Shown here: positions 17,408 through 24,697 of the stretch, piece after piece
How positions within the stretch are numbered: position 1 is the stretch's first letter
Layout of the letters: the number at the start of each line of letters is the position of its first letter
Origin: Tardiphaga alba
GTDB lineage: Bacteria > Pseudomonadota > Alphaproteobacteria > Rhizobiales > Xanthobacteraceae
Length of the DNA stretch: 64,000 nt
Direction of reading: 5' to 3'
Assembly (NCBI RefSeq): GCF_018279705.1
Contig: NZ_CP036498.1
Span: forward strand, 2,559,001 to 2,623,000
Notes under the pieces: generated by a model
What the model saw: the letters and a program-made list of their open reading frames with translations, nothing else
Database searches by the model: none
Told to the model about the DNA's origin: nothing
Made by a program: the position numbers and the translations under genes

Positions 17408-17734
17408 TTAGTTCTTCGCCGACAAGGCTTCCGTCAGGCGCTTGGTCAGGTCTGCTGTCCGGGCTTCGATTGGAAGCTTGAAAATGTTGTCTAAAGACAA
17501 GACAGCACGGTCGTTATCGGACGAGAGCTCCGAAATATTGCAGTCTTCAAAAGAGCAATGGGTGAAGGCAAGGTTCTCTGTCTGATCATCGATCAGAATC
17601 GTGCATTTTACGAATTCGCATTCGTCATATCTGGCGAATGCTATCCGACCACGAAAGTCCAAGGTGCGGGCTTGGAACCGCTCCGCGAAGATGATGCGCT
17701 CTTCAAGATAGGTACTCAAGCCACAAATCCTCAC
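17408..17734 (-). CDS. Conserved hypothetical protein, 108 residues
   Basis: The product begins MRICGLSTYLEERIIFAERF and has a run of short strands (TLDFRGRIAFARYDECEFVKCTILIDDQTENLAFTHCSFEDCNI) with the A/C-x-F-x pattern of pentapeptide-repeat-like beta-helices. I know proteins of this type from many rhizobia, always unnamed. A factor-independent terminator follows about 125 nt downstream. No EcfG match is found upstream. Confidence 0.8.
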   Translation of the reverse strand: MRICGLSTYLEERIIFAERFQARTLDFRGRIAFARYDECEFVKCTILIDDQTENLAFTHCSFEDCNISELSSDNDRAVLSLDNIFKLPIEARTADLTKRLTEALSAKN

Positions 17735-17888
17735 GGCATCGCTGCGTAACGGTAATTCTAGTTCGTGTCCATTTTGGACTACCTACATAGCGATGTCTGT
17801 CCAGTTCCGTACACATCTTCCCGCTGACTCATTCGAGGCCGCGCATCGCCGGCCGACTCAAAGTGCTCTTGGCCTTCGGCCGCCATCC

Positions 17889-18044
17889 TCAGCGAAAGAA
17901 GAACCCATAAACGGCGAGGACTGCCAAACCGCCGAATAAAATCCATGCGGCCAGCCCGATGGTTAACTTGCGCGCTGGTTCAGGCGTGTGGTCGGTTGCC
18001 GGCGTTTCGTGCTCGGCTACTGCGGGTTCTCTTTCGGATGACAT
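17889..18044 (-). CDS. Small single-pass membrane protein, 51 residues
   Basis: This short gene starts at ATG 18044 with GGAG upstream and encodes an acidic N-terminal tail (MSSEREPAVAEHETPATDH) followed by one hydrophobic helix (LTIGLAAWILFGGLAVLAVYGFFF) and a final Arg. The tail would lie in the cytoplasm or periplasm and the helix in the inner membrane. No known family. An EcfG-like promoter lies at 18075-18100. The gene is divergent from the small gene at 18188. Confidence 0.7.
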   Translation of the reverse strand: MSSEREPAVAEHETPATDHTPEPARKLTIGLAAWILFGGLAVLAVYGFFFR

Positions 18045-18074
18045 GTTTACTCCGTGAAGTGTGATCGGCGGATG

Positions 18075-18100
18075 AACAATAGCTAGGGGAGCATTGTTCC
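18075..18100 (-). promoter_or_regulatory. EcfG-like promoter (one deviation)
   Basis: On the minus strand, GGAAC (18100-18096) is followed by 17 nt and TGTT (18078-18075). Spacing is within range, and only the first base of the -10 element departs from cGTT. It would serve the 51-residue membrane protein with a leader of about 25 nt. Confidence 0.5.
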
Positions 18101-18129
18101 TACCGGCTCGTGTCAGCTACTTTTATGCT

Positions 18130-18154
18130 GGAACGCATATGCGCCATTCTCGTT
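18130..18154 (+). promoter_or_regulatory. EcfG-type promoter
   Basis: GGAAC at 18130-18134, a 16-nt spacer and CGTT at 18151-18154 match perfectly. The transcript would begin near 18162, which rules out starts at 18110 and 18125 for the gene downstream. Confidence 0.78.
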
Positions 18155-18187
18155 TTGCCTCTCCAGAACAACAATGGGAGGTTGAGA

Positions 18188-18340
18188 GTGATCCTCTACA
18201 AGACACAGTCGCTGATTGTTGATGACCTGAAGCCTGAGCCGAAGGCCGAGAAAAATCGCGACCTAGTGCTTGAGGAAGACGGCGACATTTGCACGCCGAA
18301 ATCGGAGCCGCCGAACGAAGACGATCAACCACTTGAGTGA
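18188..18340 (+). CDS. Hypothetical small acidic stress-regulated protein, 50 residues
   Basis: GTG 18188 has GGAG 7 nt upstream and lies 34 nt after the -10 of the promoter. The product (VILYKTQSLIVDDLKPEPKA and a tail rich in Glu, Asp and Pro) is acidic and probably unfolded. A strong hairpin terminator follows 4 nt after the stop codon. No family is recognised. The longer reading from 18110 would begin before the predicted transcript start, so I reject it. Confidence 0.6.
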   Translation: MILYKTQSLIVDDLKPEPKAEKNRDLVLEEDGDICTPKSEPPNEDDQPLE

Positions 18341-18344
18341 AATG

Positions 18345-18375
18345 AATAGGCCGCCCCACGAGGGCGGCCTATTTT
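18345..18375. terminator. Rho-independent terminator, probably bidirectional
   Basis: A 12-bp perfect stem (AATAGGCCGCCC at 18345-18356 and its complement at 18362-18373) with a 5-nt loop is followed by TTTTC on the plus strand. It ends the 18188 gene and can also end the minus-strand CsbD gene, which stops at 18391. Confidence 0.85.
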
Positions 18376-18390
18376 CTTGCGAGCGCAGGG

Positions 18391-18576
18391 TTACTTTTCC
18401 GGGTGACCAGAGCCGGGCGGGGCAGTTTTGGGCGCCTTGCCATCTTCGACACGGCCTTCGTTGCGCAGCTCGCGGCCTTCTTGAGCCTTCTTCTTGCTCT
18501 CCGGGTCTTTGCCGTGTTCGTAAAGCTCTTCCTTCACAAACCCAGCGCCTTCCTTGATCTTGCCTTCGACACTCAT
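18391..18576 (-). CDS. CsbD-like stress protein
   Basis: The 61-residue product starts MSVEGKIKEGAGFVKEELYEHG and has the hydrophilic, helical character of the CsbD family (VEGKIKEGAGFVKEEL motif), with a proline-rich tail. CsbD-like proteins in Bacillus are sigma-B-dependent stress proteins of unknown function. ATG 18576 has AGGAGA upstream. I find no clear EcfG promoter for this gene. It is divergent from the ClpP-fold gene, whose promoter lies in the shared gap. Confidence 0.8.
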   Translation of the reverse strand: MSVEGKIKEGAGFVKEELYEHGKDPESKKKAQEGRELRNEGRVEDGKAPKTAPPGSGHPEK

Positions 18577-18635
18577 GGTTCTCTCCTGTGTTGGGGACGA
18601 TGAACTCGCATCATCCGGAAACGATCCCCGGGTCA

Positions 18636-18660
18636 GGAACTCAATTAAGAGGGAGACGTT
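18636..18660 (+). promoter_or_regulatory. EcfG-type promoter for the ClpP-fold gene
   Basis: GGAAC at 18636-18640, a 16-nt spacer and CGTT at 18657-18660 match exactly. Start of transcription is expected near 18668, 32 nt before ATG 18700. Confidence 0.78.
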
Positions 18661-18699
18661 CGATGGCAACGCACGCACTGCAAAAAGGACAAGATTAGC

Positions 18700-19269
18700 A
18701 TGGCGACAGCAATGCTGGCCCCACAGGATTTCAGTTCACCAGCGATCTTGCTCTCAGGCGTCGTGGACTATGAGATGTACAAGGCGTTTCGTAGCCAGCT
18801 TGATGCCGCGAATGCCAGGGATTTCGTGGTGTGCGAGCTTTCAACGCTTGGAGGAGACCCCGAAGTTGCGCGCATGATGGGAGAAGATATCCGCTTCCAT
18901 TCGGAAATTTCTCCAAATCGCAGGTTGGTCTTCTTGGGAAAAGCAGCGATTTATTCGGCGGGTGTCACCTTCATGAGCTTTTTCGCCCGCGAGAACAGAT
19001 TTGTGACGCGGGGTAGCCGCCTCATGGTCCACGAACGCAAGTTGTCGAAGACCCTCACAATAGATGGCCCCCTGACGGCCTGCTTGGCCAGCGTCCAGGC
19101 AACGATTAATGAGATCGAGTGTTCGATCGCAATACAAAACGAGGGTTTTGCAAACCTCGTCCGCGGATCGCAGGTCGCATTGAATGAGGTGATCGCGAGA
19201 GCGCCAAGTAATTGGTATCTGGAGGCGCAAGAAGCGAAAGACCTCGGACTGATCGAGGCCGTCCTTTGA
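18700..19269 (+). CDS. ClpP/crotonase-fold serine protease-like protein
   Basis: The 189-residue protein follows the ClpP layout: a strand-helix start with VVCELSTLGGDPEVARMMGEDIR (the oxyanion-hole glycines), then FLGKAAIYSAGVTFMSFF with the predicted nucleophile Ser in YSAG, and MVHERK with the predicted His. It lacks the Clp-specific N-terminal axial loop and hydrophobic pocket motif, so it need not work with ClpX or ClpA. Homologues are common in rhizobia as unnamed ATP-dependent-protease-like proteins. The perfect EcfG promoter suggests stress-induced proteolysis in the cytoplasm. Confidence 0.8.
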   Translation: MATAMLAPQDFSSPAILLSGVVDYEMYKAFRSQLDAANARDFVVCELSTLGGDPEVARMMGEDIRFHSEISPNRRLVFLGKAAIYSAGVTFMSFFARENRFVTRGSRLMVHERKLSKTLTIDGPLTACLASVQATINEIECSIAIQNEGFANLVRGSQVALNEVIARAPSNWYLEAQEAKDLGLIEAVL

Positions 19270-19276
19270 ACGTGCA

Positions 19277-19301
19277 GGAACTTAGCACGATGCGCTTTGT
19301 T
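19277..19301 (+). promoter_or_regulatory. EcfG-like promoter for the small exported proteins
   Basis: GGAAC at 19277-19281 is followed by 16 nt and TGTT at 19298-19301 (17 nt to GTT). It lies between the ClpP-fold gene and the exported protein at 19331 and would give a leader of about 23 nt. Confidence 0.6.
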
Positions 19302-19330
19302 TCAAGGCAATCAACAAAGGGAGGTCCATC

Positions 19331-19540
19331 ATGAAGAAATTTCTCTCTGTTCTTGCCGTGGCCACGATCGCTGCTGGTCTGACTGCAAGCGTCGCAGACG
19401 CCAAACCCCGGAAAGCGTCATCGAAGATGATGAGCAGCAAGGCCGGCGGCACGAATAACGCTAATTCGATGGGCGGGAAGAACAGCCCGGCCAGCTCCGC
19501 CAAAGGTTCTGCCAGTTCGGCTGGTGGTGGCGCGAAGTAA
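19331..19540 (+). CDS. Small exported Ser/Ala/Gly-rich protein
   Basis: The 69-residue product has a clear signal peptide (MKKFLSVLAVATIAAGLTASVADA, cut expected after ADA) and a basic mature part of low complexity, rich in Lys, Ser, Gly and Ala. Its function is unknown. GGGAGG precedes ATG 19331. The next small exported protein follows after 15 nt, and both end before a terminator at 19894, so they form an operon. Confidence 0.75.
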   Translation: MKKFLSVLAVATIAAGLTASVADAKPRKASSKMMSSKAGGTNNANSMGGKNSPASSAKGSASSAGGGAK

Positions 19541-19555
19541 CGGAAAAGGCAAGCC

Positions 19556-19861
19556 ATGAACAAAGCAGTTTTAATCGCCGGCGCGCTGATTTTTTCGTCT
19601 GCGGCATACGCTCAAACCAGCCAAAGCACGGCGCCAACATCTCCGACCAACTCGGCGGCTCAAAGTGGCCCTTCAACGTCCACCACTGGATCTAACCCTG
19701 GTAGCGTTACAAACGGGCCCGGTGGTCCGGCCAATGCGGGTGCGGTGGGCGCTGGATCTGCCGGCGCCGGGTCAACGGCTGGCATCGGCGGTGGCACCGG
19801 AGGTTCGGGATCATCGGGCGTCGGAGGGGCCGCAGGTGGTGCAGGCGGAGGAAGCCGTTGA
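19556..19861 (+). CDS. Small exported Gly/Ser/Thr-rich protein
   Basis: The 101-residue product starts with a signal peptide (MNKAVLIAGALIFSSAAYA, cut after AYA) and continues as a low-complexity chain, first rich in Thr/Ser/Pro and then in Gly/Ala. No fold or family can be assigned; it may be a cell-surface or periplasmic protein. GGAAAAGG precedes ATG 19556. Confidence 0.7.
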   Translation: MNKAVLIAGALIFSSAAYAQTSQSTAPTSPTNSAAQSGPSTSTTGSNPGSVTNGPGGPANAGAVGAGSAGAGSTAGIGGGTGGSGSSGVGGAAGGAGGGSR

Positions 19862-19893
19862 GCCATTGCGACTGAACAAAGTTAAGACCGAGC

Positions 19894-19920
19894 AAGCCCG
19901 CCTGTACGGCGGGCTTTTTT
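19894..19920 (+). terminator. Rho-independent terminator
   Basis: AAGCCCGCC at 19894-19902 pairs with GGCGGGCTT at 19908-19916, followed by TTTT. It ends the operon of small exported proteins. Confidence 0.88.
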
Positions 19921-20040
19921 CGAGAGGGTATGGAGGGCGCCTTATTGAAGATCTACGACCCGCCTGCCACCGCCGGAAAATGCGAGCGAAATCCCGAATA
20001 TCGTCTTTGAGCGTTCAGTTTGCGATCAGCGTCAAGTCCC

Positions 20041-20562
20041 TTAGGGAAGGGTACCAAAAGGTTTAAAGTGTTTGCAGTGTATCAATCTCCATGGCCCGCC
20101 GAGATATTCCCACACCAGCAACCCATAAGCCTGCCCATTACGAGGAAGGAACTCATCGCTAAGATCGCTGTAAAGCTTCTGTGCAGTTTCAGCGGTCACC
20201 TTGTTCTGAACGGTCACGTGCGGCGACCAACGCTGAGTATCCTGGCGCGACAATCCATCGCCGATAGCATCTTTCAGCTTGTGCCTTAGCTGCTCAAATG
20301 CGGTCGAACTGACGCTTATGGCGTTGCCAAATCCCAAGAACCTCACTGAGTCGAAAGTCAGGTCAATTTTTTGTTGGGGAAGGGCCGTTGTGAGAATGCG
20401 CTCGATTTGCTGCGGCGCTAGTCGATGGAACATCGTTAGATGTGCCGAGAGTACGTTACGACTTTGCGGGAAGTGCTTTCGGCGTAGGCCGTCCAACCAG
20501 GAAAAAATTTCGGCATCGAGTTCTGCCGTGAGGATGAATGTCGGATAAGAAGTCTGTTTCAT
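20041..20562 (-). CDS. 2H phosphoesterase (2'-5' RNA ligase family)
   Basis: The 173-residue protein has the two His-x-Thr motifs of 2H phosphoesterases: HLTMFHRL in the N-terminal half and HVTVQNKV in the C-terminal half, with about 70 residues between. Members act on RNA with 2',3'-cyclic or 2'-5' phosphodiester ends. The start could be GTG 20565 or ATG 20562; the dinB stop codon overlaps this point, so the gene is co-translated with dinB. Coupling to an SOS polymerase suggests a nucleic-acid end-processing role, which is inference. Confidence 0.85.
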   Translation of the reverse strand: MKQTSYPTFILTAELDAEIFSWLDGLRRKHFPQSRNVLSAHLTMFHRLAPQQIERILTTALPQQKIDLTFDSVRFLGFGNAISVSSTAFEQLRHKLKDAIGDGLSRQDTQRWSPHVTVQNKVTAETAQKLYSDLSDEFLPRNGQAYGLLVWEYLGGPWRLIHCKHFKPFGTLP

Positions 20563-20564
20563 CA

Positions 20565-21668
20565 CTAAATGGGCAGTCCAAGTTGCTCTGCTTCTTCGTC
20601 AGTTCTCTGAAGGGACGACAAAGATACGCCGAGCAGACGTACAGGTTTTGGGAGCGGCATCGCGGTTTTCAGCAATTGAACGGCGGCGAGACCTAAATCG
20701 TCCCGGTTTCCGATCAAGGTTTCGGTGGACCGGCTTCGCGACATAATCTCAAAATCAAAGAACTTGACCTTCAGCGTAACCGTGCGGCCTCTATTGCCGG
20801 TTGCTTCACAATGTCGCCAGACCTTATCGATGAGCGGCTGTAGTGCCTCGACCATTGTGTTGAGTTCAGTCAAATCCTCGAAGAAGGTATTCTCAGCGCC
20901 GACTGATTTGCGGATCCGATTCGCCCGAACGGGCCGTTCGTCGATGCCGCGCGCGATCCAGTAGTAGTAGGTCCCCGACTTTCCGAAATGAGCCTCGAGG
21001 AAGGCTTGCGTCTGATTGCGGATGTCGAGCCCCGTCCGGATGCCGAGCGCGTTGAACTTCGTCGCGGTCGCAGGGCCGATGCCGTGGAATTTGCCGACGG
21101 CAAGGTTTTCGACGAACGCCGGGCCCATCTCTGGAGAGATGACGTACTGACCGTTGGGCTTGCGGTAATCCGAGGCGAGCTTCGCAAGAAATTTGTTGTA
21201 AGAGATCCCGGCCGAAGCGTTGAGACCAGTCTGTTGCTTGATCTTTGCGCGTATTTTGAGAGCAATATCGCGCGCTAGAGGGATATCTTGCAGGTTCTTG
21301 GTTACGTCGAGGTAAGCTTCGTCCAACGAAAGAGGTTCGATGATTGGCGTATGCTCGGCGAAAATTGCACGGATCTGCTGGCTGATCTCCTTGTAGACTT
21401 CGAAGCGTGGCTTCACGAAGATGAGATCGGGACATTGGCGCTTGGCGGTGATCGACGGCATAGCCGACCGAACGCCAAATTTGCGCGCTTCGTAGCTTGC
21501 CGCCGCCACAACCCCGCGCTCCCGCGAGCCGCCAACCGCTACGGGCTTGCCACGAAGATCCGGATTGTCCCGCTGCTCGACTGACGCGTAGAAGGCGTCC
21601 ATGTCGATATGAATGATTTTACGAGACTGGGGCGAGATAGGCCCATCTTCGCTATCGGATGCTGGCAT
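20565..21668 (-). CDS. dinB: DNA polymerase IV (Y family)
   Basis: The 367-residue protein contains the Y-family catalytic motifs: IIHIDMDAFYASVEQRDNPDL at the N-terminus (two Asp) and PLSLDEAYLDVT (Asp-Glu), and the helix-hairpin-helix thumb GIGPATATKFNALGI. DinB copies past certain bulky adducts in a stress or SOS response. The gene is the second of a minus-strand group (membrane protein, dinB, 2H phosphoesterase) with short gaps. No LexA box is visible in front of the group. Confidence 0.95.
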   Translation of the reverse strand: MPASDSEDGPISPQSRKIIHIDMDAFYASVEQRDNPDLRGKPVAVGGSRERGVVAAASYEARKFGVRSAMPSITAKRQCPDLIFVKPRFEVYKEISQQIRAIFAEHTPIIEPLSLDEAYLDVTKNLQDIPLARDIALKIRAKIKQQTGLNASAGISYNKFLAKLASDYRKPNGQYVISPEMGPAFVENLAVGKFHGIGPATATKFNALGIRTGLDIRNQTQAFLEAHFGKSGTYYYWIARGIDERPVRANRIRKSVGAENTFFEDLTELNTMVEALQPLIDKVWRHCEATGNRGRTVTLKVKFFDFEIMSRSRSTETLIGNRDDLGLAAVQLLKTAMPLPKPVRLLGVSLSSLQRTDEEAEQLGLPI

Positions 21669-21688
21669 CGCTGATCATCTTGATTTCG

Positions 21689-22237
21689 TTACGCGGCTTT
21701 CGCGGATGGAAAGCTGAAGCCGATCAATGCGAATAGACAAGCCACGCTGAACCCGTGCATCGAGATGATAGATCGATATTCGGCCGCGCTGTAAGTTGCG
21801 AGCGGCGGCGCGACGGCGGGGTTCAGTAAGAGGTATGCGGCAAACGGCAGGGCTAGGACAGCAAGCATCACGTGTCGCTCACTGGGCCTGAACAGAAGCG
21901 CTGCAAGCAAAACGCATGGTAACAAAAAGAGCTCGACGCCGGTGTCGGCTCCGATCAATTTGACCGCAAGTACTCCGTTGGCCGTTCCGATCGTCGGTAG
22001 TAAGGCGCGGCCCATCAGCGAGTTGCGCCGGGAGAGAGCAGGTACAATCGCGAAAATCGGCATCGTGATGAGAGTGATCCACGCTGGCCAAGCAGAATGT
22101 CCGACGATGGCGTGAAGATACAAGGGATAGAACGGCTGGTTGCCAGCGATGACGAGTGCGACCGTGTTGGCGAGGGCTGCGAGCGGATCGGGATTGGCCC
22201 TGTAATCTTGCAGCGCGTTTAAAAGAGGTATTGGCAC
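21689..22237 (-). CDS. Hypothetical inner-membrane protein, 182 residues
   Basis: The product has about six hydrophobic segments (NTVALVIAGNQPFYPLYLHA, SAWPAWITLITMPIFAIV, LLPTIGTANGVLAVKLIG, ELFLLPCVLLAALLF, HVMLAVLALPFAAYLLL and a final FSVACLFALIGFSF). No family is recognised. It lies 20 nt upstream of dinB on the same strand, so it is probably the first gene of that operon. The gap to imuA (265 bp) is shared with the SOS promoter of the opposite strand. Confidence 0.75.
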   Translation of the reverse strand: MPIPLLNALQDYRANPDPLAALANTVALVIAGNQPFYPLYLHAIVGHSAWPAWITLITMPIFAIVPALSRRNSLMGRALLPTIGTANGVLAVKLIGADTGVELFLLPCVLLAALLFRPSERHVMLAVLALPFAAYLLLNPAVAPPLATYSAAEYRSIISMHGFSVACLFALIGFSFPSAKAA

Positions 22238-22462
22238 TGAAGTCCATCTTGTTTCGGTGGCCCTTCGTCAAAGCTTCGCCGGTGAAAGCCTCTATCGTTG
22301 AGGGCGACAGTCAGATCGTCATACAGCTTTGTTGGACGAACCGCGTTGCGTCAAAATAATGTCTGAACGGAATCCTCGCAGCATCTCAGAAGGTTCCTCT
22401 GATCATACCGTGTTGGCTCAACCAGACGGCGCTAAGAGGGCATTGACTCATCCGACGCATTA

Positions 22463-22477
22463 GAACAAATCAAGAAC
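22463..22477 (+). promoter_or_regulatory. LexA box (SOS operator)
   Basis: GAAC at 22463-22466, a 7-nt spacer and GAAC at 22474-22477 match the alphaproteobacterial LexA consensus (GAAC-N7-GAAC). It lies 27 nt before the imuA start, the expected position for SOS control of the mutagenesis cassette. Confidence 0.88.
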
Positions 22478-22503
22478 AATATTTCAATGGTCGGGCTGGA
22501 TAG

Positions 22504-23256
22504 ATGGAAGGAGCCGCGAACAGGGTTCTGCACGATCTCCGTGCGAAGGTGGCTCGACTGGAGAGCCCGCAACTTCGCGCGCGAACCATTTTGCCTTTCG
22601 GCGATGTGGCAATCGACGGAAAGCTGCCGGGCGGGGGGCTGGTGGTCGGCGCACTCCACGAAGTTGCAGGCGGTGGAAACGGTGCGGTTGATGGTGCTGC
22701 GGCAGCGCTGTTCGCAGCCGGCATCGCCGCTCGAACCGTGGGGCAGGTACTGTGGTGCGTAACACGACATGACTTGTTCGCCGCCGCTCTTGCTCAAGCC
22801 GGTCTCGGTCCAGACCGCGTGATTTACCTGGAGGCAGGGGACGAGAAGTCCTTGCTTTCGAGCTTCGAGGAGGGAGCGCGGCACGGATGCCTCGGGGCCG
22901 TGGTGGCAGAGGTCTCCAAACTTTCGATGACGGCGTCCCGGCGTCTCCATCTCGCGGCAGAAGCTTCCGGAACGATGGCGATCGCGGTCAGGCGGTGGCG
23001 ACGTCAGACGGAGGCTGCCGACTTCGGACAGCCCACCGCATCCGCCACACGCTGGCGGGTCTCGGCGCTTCCATCCGTGCCGCTGCCGGTCCCAGGCGTT
23101 GGCCGGGCCCGATGGCTTCTTGAATTGATCCGATGCCGCGCCGGTGAAAGCGCGGATTTTTTAGTGGATGCTTGCGATGGCGAGGGTCGTCTCCGTCTAT
23201 CTTCCGACCTGGCCGATCGATCGTTTACTGCGCGCGACGCGCGCTGGCGCGCCTGA
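22504..23256 (+). CDS. imuA: ImuA, translesion mutagenesis accessory protein (RecA-like)
   Basis: The 250-residue protein has the ImuA signature: RTILPFGDVAIDGKLPGGGLVVGALHEVAGGG, a degenerate RecA-type Walker region, then VLWCVTRHDLFAAALAQAGLGPDRVIYLEA and CLGAVVAEVSKLSMTASRRLHLAAE. ImuA works with ImuB and DnaE2 in damage-induced mutagenesis, as shown in Caulobacter and other bacteria. The ATG at 22504 follows the LexA box. The 3' end overlaps imuB by 89 nt, so translation is coupled. Confidence 0.92.
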   Translation: MEGAANRVLHDLRAKVARLESPQLRARTILPFGDVAIDGKLPGGGLVVGALHEVAGGGNGAVDGAAAALFAAGIAARTVGQVLWCVTRHDLFAAALAQAGLGPDRVIYLEAGDEKSLLSSFEEGARHGCLGAVVAEVSKLSMTASRRLHLAAEASGTMAIAVRRWRRQTEAADFGQPTASATRWRVSALPSVPLPVPGVGRARWLLELIRCRAGESADFLVDACDGEGRLRLSSDLADRSFTARDARWRA

Positions 23257-24697
23257 ACTCTCCAAGCCGATTATCCTTATTGGGCGCCATGGTGCGCAGC
23301 GGCTTGTAACGGCAGTTAACGTCGAGGCCGCGCGTCTGGGGCTTCGTTCCGGGATGCCGGCGACCAAAGCGCAGGCGCTCGTTCCAGAACTCGTCATCCA
23401 TCATGCCGACCCGGACGCGGATGCAAAGGCGCTTGAGCGTTTGGCTGTGTGGGCGCTTCGCTATTCGCCGGTAGTTGCAACGGATACGCCGGACGGCCTC
23501 GTGATGGATACAGCCGGTGCCGATCATCTCCACGGCGGCGAGAGTGCAATGGTCGCTGACGTTGGCAGGCGCCTCCGTCAGGCAGGTATTACGGCCAGGG
23601 TGGCTATCTCGGACGCTTGGGGAGCATCGCATGCATTGGCGCGCTTTGCTGTCGCCGAGACGGTGATCGTCCCGCGCGGGACGGTCAGGATATCGGTCGG
23701 TCCTTTGCCGATCGCGGCGCTGCGTCTTCCCATGGACATTGTTGGTGATCTTCGCCGTCTCGGCTTCAATAGGGTGTCCGATCTATCCGCGACGCCGCGC
23801 GCACCGCTGGCATTGCGGTTCGGACCGATCGTCGGCCGGCGACTCGATCAGGCATTCGGAGATTCTGCCGAGCCCATCGACCCGCTGCGGCCCGCTGACA
23901 TGATCGAGGTGCGGCGGACGTTCGTCGAACCGATTGGGGCCGCCGATACGATCGCCCGGTATATCGGCAAACTTGCCAAGGAGCTCTGCGATCGTCTGGA
24001 AGAGAAGGGGCTTGGTGTTTTGCGTGCCGATCTCGTCTGCCACCTGGTCGATAATCGCATACAAGTCGCACGGGTGGGCACCGCTAAGCCTCTGCAAGAG
24101 GTTCAGCGACTGACGCGGCTCCTGTGCGACAAGATCGAGAAGATCGATCCCGGTTTCGGCATCGAGATCCTACGGCTCGCGGCGACCCTGGTGCAGCCTA
24201 TCGAAGCGAGCCAGAAGGTGTCGTCGTTGATTGAAGCGTCTGCCGCCGACGTGACCGATCTCGTCGATGTCCTCGCCAACCGGCTGGGCGAGCGATCACT
24301 ATATCGTATGGCACCGGCACAGAGCGATGTGCCGGAACGATCCTTCGTACGTGTGGCCGCGACCGCGCCAGCAACGAACGCCAAATGGCCGATCGACTGG
24401 CCACGCCCGTCACGATTGCTGTCGTCACCCGAAAAGATTGAGACGGTAGCGCTGCTTCCGGACCACCCGCCGGTGAGTTTTACGTGGCGGGGCATCCGTC
24501 GGCGGGTGAGGCGGGCCGATGGCCCCGAGCGCGTTTTTGGCGAATGGTGGAAGCGAGACGCAGAGTTCGTTGCTGTGCGCGACTATTTCCGCGTCGAGGA
24601 TGAGGCGGGCGAGCGTTTCTGGATCTTTCGGGCTGGAGACGGCGAGCATGCTGCGACCGGGTCTCATCATTGGTTCCTGCACGGGATCTTCGCGTGA
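23168..24697 (+). CDS. imuB: ImuB, catalytically inactive Y-family polymerase homologue
   Basis: The 509-residue protein matches ImuB. It has the Y-family fold pattern ([31 protein letters not shown]; the [15 protein letters not shown] and [20 protein letters not shown] thumb), but the catalytic acidic residues are lost: the N-terminal DMD is replaced by SVYLPTW and the SLDE motif by [11 protein letters not shown]. This is as known for ImuB, which acts as a hub that links the beta clamp, ImuA and DnaE2. The C-terminal part ([13 protein letters not shown]) is the family tail. ATG 23177 is an alternative start. Confidence 0.94.
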   Translation: MLAMARVVSVYLPTWPIDRLLRATRAGAPELSKPIILIGRHGAQRLVTAVNVEAARLGLRSGMPATKAQALVPELVIHHADPDADAKALERLAVWALRYSPVVATDTPDGLVMDTAGADHLHGGESAMVADVGRRLRQAGITARVAISDAWGASHALARFAVAETVIVPRGTVRISVGPLPIAALRLPMDIVGDLRRLGFNRVSDLSATPRAPLALRFGPIVGRRLDQAFGDSAEPIDPLRPADMIEVRRTFVEPIGAADTIARYIGKLAKELCDRLEEKGLGVLRADLVCHLVDNRIQVARVGTAKPLQEVQRLTRLLCDKIEKIDPGFGIEILRLAATLVQPIEASQKVSSLIEASAADVTDLVDVLANRLGERSLYRMAPAQSDVPERSFVRVAATAPATNAKWPIDWPRPSRLLSSPEKIETVALLPDHPPVSFTWRGIRRRVRRADGPERVFGEWWKRDAEFVAVRDYFRVEDEAGERFWIFRAGDGEHAATGSHHWFLHGIFA

